DNA of 64,000 nt from Planctomyces sp. SH-PL62 (lineage in GTDB: Bacteria; Planctomycetota; Planctomycetia; Isosphaerales; Isosphaeraceae). The stretch is taken from the NCBI RefSeq assembly GCF_001610895.1, contig NZ_CP011273.1, positions 5,890,001-5,954,000 on the forward strand. Reading direction: 5' to 3'. Under the pieces are notes generated by a model. It had not been told where the DNA came from. It made no database searches and was given only the letters and a program-made list of their open reading frames with translations. The translations under genes were made by a program, and so were the position numbers. Of the stretch, positions 41,524 through 50,604 are shown one piece after another. Position 1 is the stretch's first letter; each line of letters begins with the position of its first letter.

Positions 41524-42403
41524 GCGACCAGTCGACGCGGTGGGAGGGGAAGACGGGCCCTTCGACGCAGACGCGCCGGAGGTCGGGCCGGCCGTCGTCC
41601 TGGAGGATCGGGGTCACGCAGCTGAAGCAGGCCCCGAAGCCGCAAGCCATGTGGTTTTCGAGGGATACGTCGCAAGCCACGGCGTACTCCTGGGCCAGTC
41701 GGGCGACGGCCGCGAGCATCGGCGGGGGACCGCAGGCGACGATCTTGGCGGGCCGTTCCCCGGCCTGAAGCCGATCAGACAGAAGTTGGGTGACGAAACC
41801 GTGACGGCCGGCGGAGCCGTCGTCGGTGGCGATCTCGACGCCGACGCCCGCCCGCTCGAAATCCTCGACCCCGGCCAGCAGCCCGGCCGAGCGGACGCCG
41901 TAAAGGAGGGTCGCGGAATCGACCGGCGGACGCCGATCTTCGCCCGCCTGGTCGCCGTAAGTCGTTCGTCCCAGCCATTCTCGACCGAGGGCAACGAACG
42001 GGGTCTGGCCGATCCCGCCGGCGACGAAAAGGGCGGAGCCCGGCCCGGGCGAGGGGCCGAAGCCGTTGCCCAGCGGTCCCCAGACGTCGACCCGATCGCC
42101 GGGCTTCCGGCGCGACAGGGCGGCGGTCCCCCGGCCGATGACCAGATAGACGACATCGAACGAGACCGGCTCGCCCTCGCCGTCGCGCTGGACGTCGTAG
42201 AGGGCGAACGGCCGACCCAGCAGCGGATCGTCGGTCCCTTCGTCCACGCCTCGCACCATGACGAACTGGCCGGGGAGGATGCGCCGGGCGATCTCCGGGT
42301 CGGCGACCCGGAGGCGGAACGTGCCCCGCGCGACCTCCTGGTTTTCCAGGATGGTCGCGGTGGGACGCATCACGGCCCGACTCTGGCAGGTCGCGTCGCT
42401 CAT
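41510..42403 (-). CDS. pyrK: Dihydroorotate dehydrogenase electron-transfer subunit (PyrK-like)
   Basis: A 297-residue flavoprotein/iron-sulfur protein. The N-terminal ferredoxin-reductase FAD domain has RPFALYDV and GRGTAALSRRKPGD. The NAD-binding part has ALFVAGGIGQTPFVALG and KIVACGPPPMLAAV. The C-terminal 2Fe-2S site has Cys254, Cys259, Cys262 and Cys279 (ACGFGACFSC, RRVCVEG). By family it passes electrons from dihydroorotate oxidation to NAD in pyrimidine synthesis. No pyrD is in the window, so a related electron-transfer role is possible. The start overlaps the upstream pseudouridine synthase stop as ATGA, indicating coupled translation. Confidence 0.9.
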   Translation of the reverse strand: MSDATCQSRAVMRPTATILENQEVARGTFRLRVADPEIARRILPGQFVMVRGVDEGTDDPLLGRPFALYDVQRDGEGEPVSFDVVYLVIGRGTAALSRRKPGDRVDVWGPLGNGFGPSPGPGSALFVAGGIGQTPFVALGREWLGRTTYGDQAGEDRRPPVDSATLLYGVRSAGLLAGVEDFERAGVGVEIATDDGSAGRHGFVTQLLSDRLQAGERPAKIVACGPPPMLAAVARLAQEYAVACDVSLENHMACGFGACFSCVTPILQDDGRPDLRRVCVEGPVFPSHRVDWSRPSH

Positions 42404-44385
42404 GCTTTGCCGCCCGGTCGCTTCCTCTTGATACCCATCGCCTTACGCAAAGGCCGACGCTTCGGCATGGGCCGCTTGGGGGCCTGGCCTTCGTTCACGG
42501 CCTCGGTCGTCTCGCGATAAATCTTGGCATCGAGGCCGATGACCCGACGCCCCTTCGGTGCGGGTCCCGGCGGCGGTCCCTGCTCCGTGCTCCGTCGCTG
42601 CGACGGCGGCGGCCCGGCCGGACGAGGCACTCGCCCCGGACCACCCGGCGGACGCGGGCCAGGCCCCTCGGGGCGACCCCCACCTTCGGGACGGGGGGGC
42701 CGCTGCGACGGCGGGCCTCCCTCGGCACGATAGCCGCCCTGCGGGCGCGACGGCGGGCCCCCTTCGGCACGATAGCCTCCCTGGGGACGCGGCGGGCCAC
42801 CTTCGGCGCGATAGCCGCCCTGGGGTCGCGACGGACCTCCTTCGGGGCGGTAGCCCTGGGGACGCGACGACGGCCCTTCGGGACGATAGCCCTGGGGACG
42901 GCCTCCCGGCGCTCCCGGGCGGCCTCGACCGGAGGGACGCGACGGCGGGCCTCCCTGGGGACCTTCGCTGTAATGCGAGCGAGGCGGGACGACGCCGCTG
43001 GGCGACCGGACCGGCTGATTCTGTCGGTCGTCATTGGGCCGTCCCTCGGGGCGTGCCCGGCGCTGGGAGGGGGGCGGCCCCAGGGCCTCGATGTCGATCT
43101 CATGTCCCGGACCTCGGCCTTCGGCCGCTCGCGGTCCGGCGGCCGGGCGACCCTGGCCGTAGCCCTGGTTGGGACGGTTCTGGCCGTAACCCTGATTCGG
43201 GCGACCCTGGCCGTAGCCCTGGTTCGGCCTGCCCTGGCCATAGCCCTGATTGGGGCGGTTCTGGCCGTAGCCCTGATTCGGCCGCGGGCCCTTGCCGGGG
43301 GGGCGGGCGTTGTCCGGGAGGAAGCGAGTGGGGGAGATGGCGACGCCGGCGGCGACCTTGCGGAGCATGTCGACTTCGGTCCGCGTGAGCTGCCGGTGCT
43401 CACCGACGCTGATCCCCTTGAGGGTGATCGGGCCGATCGCGATCCGGGTCAGGATCATGACCTTGTGGCCGAATTTGGCGAGCATCCGGCGGATCTCGCG
43501 TTTCTTGCCTTCGGCCAGGACCAGTTCCAGGATGGTCGCCTCGCCCTGGGAGCCGACGATGCGGCTCCGCTTGGCGCGCACCTTGCCTTCGGAGAGCCAG
43601 ACTCCCTCGGTCAGCCGGGCCAGGATGTCGGGCCCGGGGCTGCCGGCGACGACGGCGCGATAGACCTTCTCGACGCCGAACCTGGGATGGGCGAGGCGGT
43701 TGGCGAGCTGGCCGTCGTTGGTCAGGATCATCAGCCCGGTGCTGTCCTCGTCGAGCCGGCCGACGGTGTAGACGCGCTCGGGGATCTCGGAGAGCAGGTC
43801 GACGACCCGAGGACGCCCGGCGGGGTCTTCGTTAGTGGAGACGTACCCCTTGGGCTTGTTGACCGCGAAGTAGACGTGGCGCTCGGCCTTGAGCCTCTCG
43901 CCGTCGACGGCGATCACGGAGGAGCCGGGGTGCACCCGCGCGCCAAGCTCCTTGACGGTCTTGCCGTCGACCGTGACACGGCCCTGGAGGATGTATTCCT
44001 CGCAGGCGCGGCGCGACCCCAACCCGGACTGGGCCAGGACTTTCTGGAGGCGGTCGCCCTTCTCATTCTCGGGGCCGCCCTGGGCCTCGAACCGTCGGGG
44101 CTGGCGCGGGGCACCGCCGGCGGGGCCGCGAGAGGGCTTGCGGTCGCCGTAATTCGACCCCGGCCCCTGCCCCGGTCCGCCGGGCCGAGGGGGCCGACGA
44201 TCGCCGTAGTTGGACTGCGATCCCTGAGGCTGGCCGGGGCGAAACGGCTTGGCCCCCTTGTTGAATCGCCGAGGTCCTGACCCGGAAAGGCTCCGCTGGG
44301 GGCCGCCGGGCGGTTTGGGTCCGCCCCCTTCTTTTCGCGCCGGTCGGCCTTTTCCGCCTCCCTGGAATGATCGTCGCTCCGCCAT
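42400..44385 (-). CDS. RluB-type pseudouridine synthase with long disordered tails
   Basis: A 661-residue protein starting at 44385, where GAGGAG precedes the ATG. The core (~120-350) has an S4 RNA-binding domain (DRLQKVLAQSGLGSRRACEEYILQGRVTVDG) and a RsuA/RluB catalytic domain (FAVNKPKGYVSTNEDP, GRLDEDSTGLMILTNDG with the catalytic Asp). Family role: pseudouridine formation in 23S rRNA. Both ends are low complexity: residues 1-115 are Gly/Pro/Arg/Gln-rich, and the ~280-residue tail holds NQGYGQxRP repeats then RPQGGYRAEGGP repeats, ending in basic KRPMPKRRPLRKAMGIKRKRPGGK. The tails are likely disordered RNA-binding regions. It overlaps the pyrK start by four bases. Confidence 0.92.
   Translation of the reverse strand: MAERRSFQGGGKGRPARKEGGGPKPPGGPQRSLSGSGPRRFNKGAKPFRPGQPQGSQSNYGDRRPPRPGGPGQGPGSNYGDRKPSRGPAGGAPRQPRRFEAQGGPENEKGDRLQKVLAQSGLGSRRACEEYILQGRVTVDGKTVKELGARVHPGSSVIAVDGERLKAERHVYFAVNKPKGYVSTNEDPAGRPRVVDLLSEIPERVYTVGRLDEDSTGLMILTNDGQLANRLAHPRFGVEKVYRAVVAGSPGPDILARLTEGVWLSEGKVRAKRSRIVGSQGEATILELVLAEGKKREIRRMLAKFGHKVMILTRIAIGPITLKGISVGEHRQLTRTEVDMLRKVAAGVAISPTRFLPDNARPPGKGPRPNQGYGQNRPNQGYGQGRPNQGYGQGRPNQGYGQNRPNQGYGQGRPAAGPRAAEGRGPGHEIDIEALGPPPSQRRARPEGRPNDDRQNQPVRSPSGVVPPRSHYSEGPQGGPPSRPSGRGRPGAPGGRPQGYRPEGPSSRPQGYRPEGGPSRPQGGYRAEGGPPRPQGGYRAEGGPPSRPQGGYRAEGGPPSQRPPRPEGGGRPEGPGPRPPGGPGRVPRPAGPPPSQRRSTEQGPPPGPAPKGRRVIGLDAKIYRETTEAVNEGQAPKRPMPKRRPLRKAMGIKRKRPGGKA
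42715..42905 (-). repeat. In-frame repeats coding SRPQGGYRAEGGP
   Basis: Imperfect ~40-base tandem units inside the pseudouridine synthase tail, coding for variants of SRPQGGYRAEGGP. They are in frame and do not disrupt the gene. Confidence 0.7.
43155..43285 (-). repeat. Tandem 27-base repeat coding NQGYGQxRP
   Basis: Five tandem 27-base units inside the pseudouridine synthase gene, each coding NQGYGQ(G/N)RP. The copy number may vary between strains. Confidence 0.8.
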
Positions 44386-44823
44386 GGCCCACGCTCCTCG
44401 TCTTCTCTCTTGCACGGCAGCGAACGGGCCACCGGAACCGATTCGACCACCCCCCGAGGCTGCTCGCGCTCAGGGCGGTTGGATAGCCTTCCATCTTACG
44501 ATTTTCGGGGCCCATTCGACCAGCACGGGCGTGCGATTGGATCCGACTTTCGCCTCGCCGCCGGGCGCCCCCCGAAAACCGGCGCCCCGTCCAACTCCCC
44601 ATCCTGCAAATTTCGTCGACGTCCCAGGTTGCGAAACCGGCTCCGGCCCTAAAGGGGGGCTCCGGTCGACTGCTCCCAAACCGCTCAGCGAAACGCTCCG
44701 GGACGCCGCCGCGATTGGGTTCGATCGCTCCCGCAATTGGGTTCGATCGCGCCGCCCACAAACGGACCCAACCTATGCATCCCCTGACAAGACAAGCTCT
44801 TTCGTCAAAACCTCGGCCGTCGA

Positions 44824-44850
44824 AATTGGCTTCGTTCGGCGCTTTTGATG
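44824..44850 (+). repeat. 27-base direct repeat, copy 1
   Basis: It starts AATTGGCTTCGTTCGG and ends CTTTTGATG. It is identical to 45007-45033 and related to 3962-3976 on the minus strand. Confidence 0.85.
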
Positions 44851-45006
44851 AATCTCGGGGCGTCGCAACGCGATTGGGTTCGATCGCTCGGGCCGGGGAC
44901 GGATTCGACTCACGCATCCTTAACCAGGCAAATCCCTTACGTCACAACATCGATCGCCGTCTCCTGCCCCCCTTGAGGTAGTGGAGTCAAACGAGGAGCA
45001 TTCCGG

Positions 45007-45033
45007 AATTGGCTTCGTTCGGCGCTTTTGATG
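45007..45033 (+). repeat. 27-base direct repeat, copy 2
   Basis: Exact match to 44824-44850. The flanks (CTCGGGGCGTCGC versus CTCGGCGCGTCAC) remain partly similar, so the repeat unit is longer than the exact core. Confidence 0.85.
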
Positions 45034-45277
45034 GACCTCGGCGCGTCACGCCGTCAAGACGCTCGCCGTCATGTCATCCCACGGTGCCTCGTCCCGGTTC
45101 GGGATCGGCACATCATCCCAATTTAGATTGTACGACCGGATGCGCGGGTTGATCGCAGGGATCTGCGGAATCCGTCGACGGATCGCGAGCCGCCTCGGCG
45201 TCCGTCATCCTGGTACGGCCTCATAGGATGTCGTCGTCGAGCGTCCCTTCCCTGTCGACGACGGTGAGCCTCCGACC

Positions 45278-45523
45278 ATGAACACAAAGCAAAAGGCCGT
45301 ACTTGAACGCATCAAGGCCCTGGAGAACGCCATCGCGAGGGGGCGCGAGTTCCTGGAAACCGGCGCACATGCACACTGGCCTGGTTTTCGTCCCGTCTTC
45401 GTCCCCAAGGTCCGGGACGGCAAGGCCTTGCCACCTCACCCAGACTGGGTGAGACACGTGTTCCTTCCGGTTCGAGAACGGGCCCTGAGACGAGCGGAGG
45501 ATCTGCTGGAGAAGTTGATGTAG
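45278..45523 (+). CDS. Small conserved-looking hypothetical protein
   Basis: An 81-residue protein. It begins and ends with amphipathic helices (KQKAVLERIKALENAIARGREFLE and VRERALRRAEDLLEKLM) around a middle with HAHWPGFRPVFVPKVRDGKALPPHPDW. The pattern is protein-like and unlike the chance frames nearby. Family and role are unknown. No strong Shine-Dalgarno is seen. A 9-bp inverted repeat (CTCACCCAG, A, CTGGGTGAG) lies inside the gene at 45435-45453. Confidence 0.6.
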   Translation: MNTKQKAVLERIKALENAIARGREFLETGAHAHWPGFRPVFVPKVRDGKALPPHPDWVRHVFLPVRERALRRAEDLLEKLM

Positions 45524-45632
45524 GTCGTCCTGACGGACGGCCCCAAGCGCCGACGGTCTTGCAAGCACTGACGAAACCCCGGGAGGGGGTTTGCGCCAAG
45601 GCACCCCGAGCCCTGGTCGACCGCCCGCCGGG

Positions 45633-46673
45633 TCAAAACTCGTCGGTAGCGACGACGTCGCCGAAGTTGCGGGTCGAGAGCTTCTGCCAGACGCCGAAGT
45701 ACGTCCCCGGAGCGATCGTGTACAGGCTCATGCCGTCGATGTCGGGCTCGCCGGTCCCGTCACGGCCGACCTCCGGCGGGTAGCCGGTCGCCGGGTCGTT
45801 CCGCCAGCTGTCGACCGTCTCCTTGATGAACCGCACCGAGCCGTCGCAGAAGGCCGCGTTGACCCCGCCGGGATGGAAGCTCGCCGGGTTCCTCGGGACA
45901 TGGTTGACCGTGGTCGGGCCGATCTTCCCCGACCCGTTCGGCGGGAAGAACGTCTCGACCTGCGAATGCTTGCCCGCGCCCAGGTGCCACCAGTGGTAGC
46001 CGGACGGCGGCCGGGTGAGGCCGTCGGTGTTCACCTTCCCCCCGGTCAGCACGCCATGGGCGCACTCGCCGAAGAGCAGGGTGTTGCTCGCGCCATCGGT
46101 GATCCCGGAGAGCCCGACCGCGCCCTCGCCATAGATCACGCCATTCATGCTGGCATATCGCTGGGCGAATCCGTCGCTGCCCAGGCTCAGCGTCCAGGTG
46201 CCCGAGAACCCGGCGTAGCTGGAGAAGCACTGCCGCCACAACCCGATGGAAGGTGCGAACCACTCGCCCGCGTCCACCGACACCGGGGCTGAATCGGTGT
46301 CGCTGGGACAGATCAAGCCGCCGATGGCCTGACCCGCGATCGTGCTGTTCTCCGGGTAGAGAGCCTGCCGGTCGAAGTTGGCCGAAGCATAGGCCGGGCC
46401 CTGCTCCAGGTAGGGCAGGAGGCGGACGAACTGGCCGAGCGTGGCCGCCCCGTACTGGCTGCCCGGGAGGACGCCGTTGACGTCGTGGTAGTTGGCCGCC
46501 GCCAGGGCGAGTTGCTTGAGGTTGTTCGTGCACTGGACCCGCCGGGCCCCCTCGCGCACGGCTTGCACGGCGGGCAGCAGGAGCGCGATCAACACGGCGA
46601 TGATCAGGATCACCACCAGTAGCTCGATCAAGCTGAAACCACGGCGGACTGTGGTGGGGTTGGTATCCGCCAT
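45633..46673 (-). CDS. DUF1559 prepilin-like protein
   Basis: A 346-residue protein with a type IV prepilin/pseudopilin N-terminus (RRGFSLIELLVVILIIAVLIALLLPAVQAVREGARRVQC), processed by prepilin peptidase before Phe. The rest is DUF1559: CTNNLKQLALAAANYHDVNG, a variable middle, a FCDGSVRFIKETVDSW block and a C-terminal tail (FGDVVATDEF). The family is greatly expanded in planctomycetes and is thought to form pseudopili or a surface lattice. The start at 46673 places the prepilin helix at the N-terminus. It is less similar to the two DUF1559 genes at 51.5-54.7 kb than those are to each other. Confidence 0.9.
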   Translation of the reverse strand: MADTNPTTVRRGFSLIELLVVILIIAVLIALLLPAVQAVREGARRVQCTNNLKQLALAAANYHDVNGVLPGSQYGAATLGQFVRLLPYLEQGPAYASANFDRQALYPENSTIAGQAIGGLICPSDTDSAPVSVDAGEWFAPSIGLWRQCFSSYAGFSGTWTLSLGSDGFAQRYASMNGVIYGEGAVGLSGITDGASNTLLFGECAHGVLTGGKVNTDGLTRPPSGYHWWHLGAGKHSQVETFFPPNGSGKIGPTTVNHVPRNPASFHPGGVNAAFCDGSVRFIKETVDSWRNDPATGYPPEVGRDGTGEPDIDGMSLYTIAPGTYFGVWQKLSTRNFGDVVATDEF

Positions 46674-47105
46674 GACAAATCCCCCGCCCGGGCATGAGAA
46701 CGACGCCAACGAACCCATGACAAGCATCGGAGATGAGGTACGGCGTGGCAATATCGATGTTGAGGCGAAGATCGCCGGGACGATCGACTTCTGGTCGCCG
46801 GCCCCGACCGTGCGGAACGCTCGACTCGCCCACAATTTCGGCAAGCGTCGGCTGGGAGCTCGAAGAGGGAAAGCGAGGTGATATGGGTGGAATCGAAGCG
46901 CCGACGGAACGCCCCGCCCTCCCAAATTCGGCGCCTGGCCGATCGTGGCCTCGCGAACGTCCCTTGCCGAAGACCATCGATAAAGTTACTCTTATGAACT
47001 TTATTCCGACTCTCGACGCCTGATTTCGACGACGGGACCGGCCGGACTTCGATTCGGCGTTCGGTCCCCCCCTTCCTGCCCGCCATCCGCGAGACGAACC
47101 CCCCG
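46674..47105. other. Divergent intergenic region with AT-rich palindrome
   Basis: 432 bases between a DUF1559 gene and the ABC-F gene. It contains the AT-rich inverted repeat at 46980-47004 (listed separately). No gene is supported. Confidence 0.5.
46980..47004 (+). promoter_or_regulatory. AT-rich inverted repeat upstream of the ABC-F gene
   Basis: ATAAAGTT (46980-46987) and AACTTTAT (46997-47004) form a perfect 8-bp palindrome around a 9-base spacer, about 100 bases before the ABC-F ATG. It stands out in a GC-rich genome. It could be an operator or promoter part; this is inference. Confidence 0.45.
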
Positions 47106-48809
47106 ATGATCCGTTTGGTCAACGCCCACAAGAAGTTCGGCCATCAGACGATTTACGACGGCATCGACGCCTCGATCACCCGAGGCGAGCGGATCGGCCT
47201 GCTCGGGAAGAACGGCACCGGCAAGTCGACCCTGTTCAAGGTGTTGATGCGCGAGGAGTCGCTGGACTCCGGGGAGATGCTCCGCGACCGCAAGTGCTCG
47301 ATCGGCTATCTCTCGCAGGAGATGCACCCGCTCCGCGAGGGGACGGTCTTCGAGAACATGCTGAACCATCTCGGCCCCTGGACCGAGGCCGACGTTCGGC
47401 TCAAGGCGGTCATGAAGGGGCTGGAAGACGGCGACCCGCAGGCCCTGGACGACTACGACGACGCGATGGAAGCGTTCGTCTCGGCCGGCGGCTACGACAT
47501 GGAAGCCCGCGCCAAGGCGATCCTGCTGGGCCTGGGATTCTCGGTCGCCCAGCTGGACGCGCCGGTCGCCACCCTCTCGGGGGGCTGGGCGATGCGGCTG
47601 GCGCTCGGCGGCCTGCTCGCCTTCGAACACGACCTGCTGCTCCTCGACGAGCCCACCAACCACCTCGACCTTTTAAGCGTCAAGTGGTTCGAGGATTTCC
47701 TCCGCTCCTACTCCGGCGCGATCCTGATCACCTGCCACGACCGCGACTTCCTCGACCGGGTGATCACCAAGACGTTCGAGCTGGAGCTGGGCAAGCTCCA
47801 CTCCTACCCCGGCAACTATTCGGCCCACATCCCGCAGAAGGAGCACCGGCTGGCGGTCCACCAGGCGTCGTTCGACACGCAGCAGAAGAAGATCCGCCAG
47901 ATGCAGGATTTCGTCGATCGCAACCGCGCCAACGCGGCGACCGCCTCGCGGGCCCAGAGCCGGCTGAAGGCGATGGACAAGATCGATCGGATCGACGCGC
48001 CCCGGACCGACAACGCCACCGCCCGATTCCGCCTGCCCGAGCCGCCCCGGAGCGGCCACATCGTCGCCAAGTTCGTCGACGTCGCGTTCTCTTACGGCGC
48101 CAGGGAGGTCTATCGCAGCCTCTCGCTGGAGATCGAGCGAGGCGACAAGGTGGTGCTGGTCGGGCCCAACGGCGCCGGCAAGACGACGCTCATGAAGCTG
48201 CTGGCGGGCGTCCACGCGGCGACGCGGGGCGAGGTCGCGTTCGGCAGCAACGTCCTCGCCACCTACTTCGCCCAGCACCGGGTCGAAGGCCTGAACATGA
48301 AGTCGACCGTGATCGCCAACCTGCGCGACGTCCACCCCGGCGCCAGCGAAGGCGCCCTGCGGCACATGCTCGGCGCCTTCCTCTTCTCGGGCGACGCCGT
48401 CGAGAAGACCGTCGGGTCGCTCTCCGGCGGCGAGAAGACCCGCCTCTGCCTGGCGCGGATCCTCACCGTCGCCCACAACTTCATCATGATGGACGAGCCG
48501 ACCAACCATCTCGACATCGCCAGCCGCGACGTGCTCGAGGAAGCCCTGAACGAGTATTCGGGCTCGCTCTGCTTCATCTCGCACGACGAGCACTTCATCC
48601 GCGCCGTGGCGAACAAGGTGATCGAGGTCGAGGCGGGCAAGCTGACGGTCTACCCCTGCAGCTACGACGACTACCTCTACGCCAAGCTCAAGCGGCAAGA
48701 GGCCGACAGCCCCTTCGCCGTGCTCACGCGCAGGGTCAAGCCCCGGACCGAAGACTCCCCCAACGGCGCCGATCCCAAGGCCGGCCGCCGGGCGTCTTCG
48801 GTCGGCTGA
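47106..48809 (+). CDS. ABC-F family ATPase (ribosome-associated)
   Basis: A 567-residue protein with two ABC ATPase domains and no membrane segments, as in the ABC-F family that acts on ribosomes. Domain 1: Walker [10 protein letters not shown] (34-42), signature LSGGWAMR, Walker [12 protein letters not shown]. The inter-domain linker contains the helical [34 protein letters not shown] segment. Domain 2: Walker [10 protein letters not shown] (about 353), signature LSGGEKTR, Walker [13 protein letters not shown]. Members relieve ribosome stalling or give antibiotic protection; which subgroup this belongs to cannot be told here. The ~60-residue C-terminal extension is basic. Confidence 0.93.
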   Translation: MIRLVNAHKKFGHQTIYDGIDASITRGERIGLLGKNGTGKSTLFKVLMREESLDSGEMLRDRKCSIGYLSQEMHPLREGTVFENMLNHLGPWTEADVRLKAVMKGLEDGDPQALDDYDDAMEAFVSAGGYDMEARAKAILLGLGFSVAQLDAPVATLSGGWAMRLALGGLLAFEHDLLLLDEPTNHLDLLSVKWFEDFLRSYSGAILITCHDRDFLDRVITKTFELELGKLHSYPGNYSAHIPQKEHRLAVHQASFDTQQKKIRQMQDFVDRNRANAATASRAQSRLKAMDKIDRIDAPRTDNATARFRLPEPPRSGHIVAKFVDVAFSYGAREVYRSLSLEIERGDKVVLVGPNGAGKTTLMKLLAGVHAATRGEVAFGSNVLATYFAQHRVEGLNMKSTVIANLRDVHPGASEGALRHMLGAFLFSGDAVEKTVGSLSGGEKTRLCLARILTVAHNFIMMDEPTNHLDIASRDVLEEALNEYSGSLCFISHDEHFIRAVANKVIEVEAGKLTVYPCSYDDYLYAKLKRQEADSPFAVLTRRVKPRTEDSPNGADPKAGRRASSVG

Positions 48810-48827
48810 GGTCGGGCCGAGGAAACC

Positions 48828-49286
48828 TCACCCGAACGCCCGCTTGAGGCTCTCCTGGATCGTGGGGAGGGTGAGGAGGACGCCCACGACGATGAGGGCG
48901 GCGCCGAGGAGGGTGAGGGGCTTGATCGGCTCGCGGAGGATCAGGAAGCCGAGCGACATGGCGATGACGAAGCTGAGCTTGTCGATGGGGGCCACGCCCG
49001 AGATCGGGCCGGTCTTCAGGGCGGCGAAGTAGAAAAGCCAGGAGAGCCCGGTCGCGACCCCCGAGAGGACCAGGGCCGTCCAGTCGCGGGCGGTGAGCGC
49101 GCCGAGGCCGCGCAGCTCGCCCCGCGCCAGGACCAGGACCGTCGCGAAGGCGACCACGACGAGGGTGCGGATGAGGGTCGCCAGGTTCGACGGGACCTGG
49201 CTCACGCCGATCTTCGCGAGCAGCGCCGTGAGCCCGGCGAAGACGGCCGACAGCGCGGCGCAGGCGGGCCAGTTCAGGTCCATCAT
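48828..49286 (-). CDS. EamA-like half-size membrane transporter
   Basis: A 152-residue protein with about five transmembrane helices. It corresponds to one half of a DMT/EamA-type transporter (ALSAVFAGLTALLAKIGVSQVPSNLATLIRTLVVV, LSGVATGLSWLFYFAALKTGPISGVAPIDKLSFVIAMSLGFLILREPI, LLGAALIVVGVLL). Single-domain EamA proteins usually function as dimers. It lies 31 bases after the DUF190 gene on the same strand, so it is probably the last gene of the crcB operon. Substrate unknown. Confidence 0.85.
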   Translation of the reverse strand: MMDLNWPACAALSAVFAGLTALLAKIGVSQVPSNLATLIRTLVVVAFATVLVLARGELRGLGALTARDWTALVLSGVATGLSWLFYFAALKTGPISGVAPIDKLSFVIAMSLGFLILREPIKPLTLLGAALIVVGVLLTLPTIQESLKRAFG

Positions 49287-49317
49287 CGCGAAGGACTCCG
49301 GCAGGGTCGGGCGGGCT

Positions 49318-50049
49318 TCACTTCAAGGGGGACGAGGGCCGGAAGTCGACGACCCGGACGTCTTGCACCACGATCAGGCCGCCGTCGACCATCTCTTTCA
49401 GGATCGGGAGGATCGCGTCGATCCGCTCGGGCCGGTCGACGATCTCGACCTTCTCGGGCACGTCCTCGGAAAGGCCGAGGAGGTGGGCGCGGTGGATGAC
49501 GGAGGTGCGGCCGAACCCCATCACGCCGAGGCTCGCCGTGGCGCCGGCCAGGCCCAGCTCGCGGCACCGCATGACGATCGCCGAGGCCAGGTTGCGGCCC
49601 CGCCACAGATCCGAGCTGCCGAGGTAGAGGGTCACGCGCCGCGCTTCGCCTTCGAGCGTCATCGACGAGACTCCGGGGAGCGGAGAGACGGCGGCGGGAC
49701 TTCCGACGCCCGCGACGCCGGCATGGGATGCATAAACGACGACCCGGACCGGCTCGACCGTGACGAGCCCGGCGGGCTCCATCGCGGAGAGGTCGCCGAG
49801 CAGGGAGTCGACGCGGTCGGCCCCGTCGACCACCTCGACGGCGACCGGCACGTCGAGGCCCTGATACTCGCTGCGGGCGTCGTGGATCCGGCGGCGGGCG
49901 CCGTAGCTGAGGTCCACGAGGAAAACCGAGGCCCCCGCCACTTGCCGCGAACGGGCCGTCTCGACGACGGCCCGGTAGACGGGCCGACCGCGCCATCGCC
50001 GGCTCGCGTTCAGGAGGAGCCGCAGGAGTACGGCGTCCGGCGGGATCAA
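49318..50049 (-). CDS. Tandem DUF190 protein
   Basis: A 243-residue soluble protein made of two DUF190 domains, about residues 5-115 (AVLLRLLLNASRRWRGRPVYRAVVETARSRQVAGASVFLV) and 140-243 (VTLYLGSSDLWRGRNLASAIVMRCRELGLAGATASLGVMGFGRTS). DUF190 proteins usually have one domain and often neighbour fluoride-channel genes. The start is most likely the TTG at 50049, giving MIPPDAVLLRLLL; it overlaps the crcB stop as TTGA, implying translational coupling. The first domain is the more diverged. A regulatory role beside CrcB is inferred from context. Confidence 0.85.
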   Translation of the reverse strand: MIPPDAVLLRLLLNASRRWRGRPVYRAVVETARSRQVAGASVFLVDLSYGARRRIHDARSEYQGLDVPVAVEVVDGADRVDSLLGDLSAMEPAGLVTVEPVRVVVYASHAGVAGVGSPAAVSPLPGVSSMTLEGEARRVTLYLGSSDLWRGRNLASAIVMRCRELGLAGATASLGVMGFGRTSVIHRAHLLGLSEDVPEKVEIVDRPERIDAILPILKEMVDGGLIVVQDVRVVDFRPSSPLK

Positions 50050-50525
50050 GATCCCTCCTCGTCCACGGTCGCGGTCGCGTCGTTCGCGCCCTGCTCGAAC
50101 GCCGCCGACCGGGGGGCGTCGGCGCTCGCCTGAGAGGCCCCGTAAGAGGGGAAGAGGTCTCGGGCCAGGATGATGCCCAGGAACGCGGCCAGGAATCCGG
50201 TCGCGACGCTCCCCGCCATGTTGAACGCCGCCGCGCCGCGCTCGCCGCGCTGCCAGAGCGTGACCGATTCGAACGCGAAGGTGGAGAAGGTCGTGTAGCC
50301 GCCGAGGAAGCCGGTCAGGATCGCCAGCCGGGCGTGGGGATGCGGCAGCCAGTGCGTCAGCGCGGTGGTGAGGAAGCCGATGGCGAACGAGCCGCTCGCG
50401 TTGATGACGAAGGTCCCCCAGTGCGAGGCGACCCACCGGCTCAGGCCCACGCCCACCCAGTAGCGGGCGTTGACGCCCAGCATCCCCCCCAGCGACAACA
50501 CCAGGACACGGCTCCAGACTTCCAC
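50046..50525 (-). CDS. crcB: CrcB/Fluc fluoride channel
   Basis: A 159-residue membrane protein with four predicted helices and the Fluc motifs: GGMLGVNARYWVG, HWGTFVINASGSFAIGFL and GFLGGYTTFSTFAFE. Fluc channels are dual-topology dimers that export fluoride passively. The start is a GTG at 50525. About 35 residues after the last helix form a polar tail (SQASADAPRSAAFEQGAND) not usual for the family. It is the first gene of a probable crcB-DUF190-EamA operon. No fluoride riboswitch could be recognised upstream. Confidence 0.92.
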   Translation of the reverse strand: MEVWSRVLVLSLGGMLGVNARYWVGVGLSRWVASHWGTFVINASGSFAIGFLTTALTHWLPHPHARLAILTGFLGGYTTFSTFAFESVTLWQRGERGAAAFNMAGSVATGFLAAFLGIILARDLFPSYGASQASADAPRSAAFEQGANDATATVDEEGS

Positions 50526-50604
50526 GGCGCGGCTCCCGACGATCGTTGCGAGAGGGTGAGGAACGAGGCGAGGCGAGGCGGGGTTCGGGCCGCTCGCCGA
50601 TCAG

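Larger units (their letters stand above)
44386..45277. other. Repeat-bearing intergenic region
   Basis: 892 bases without a supported gene. It holds five plus-strand copies of the 15-nt unit ATTGGsTTCGwTCGs: 44714-44728, 44736-44750, 44825-44839, 44873-44887 and 45008-45022. The units at 44825 and 45008 sit in a longer 27-base exact direct repeat (44824-44850 and 45007-45033). Open frames here are by-products of the repeats. Confidence 0.7.

Noticed and set aside
50526-50604. Fluoride riboswitch before crcB
   Set aside because: No match to the conserved core could be found by eye in the leader.
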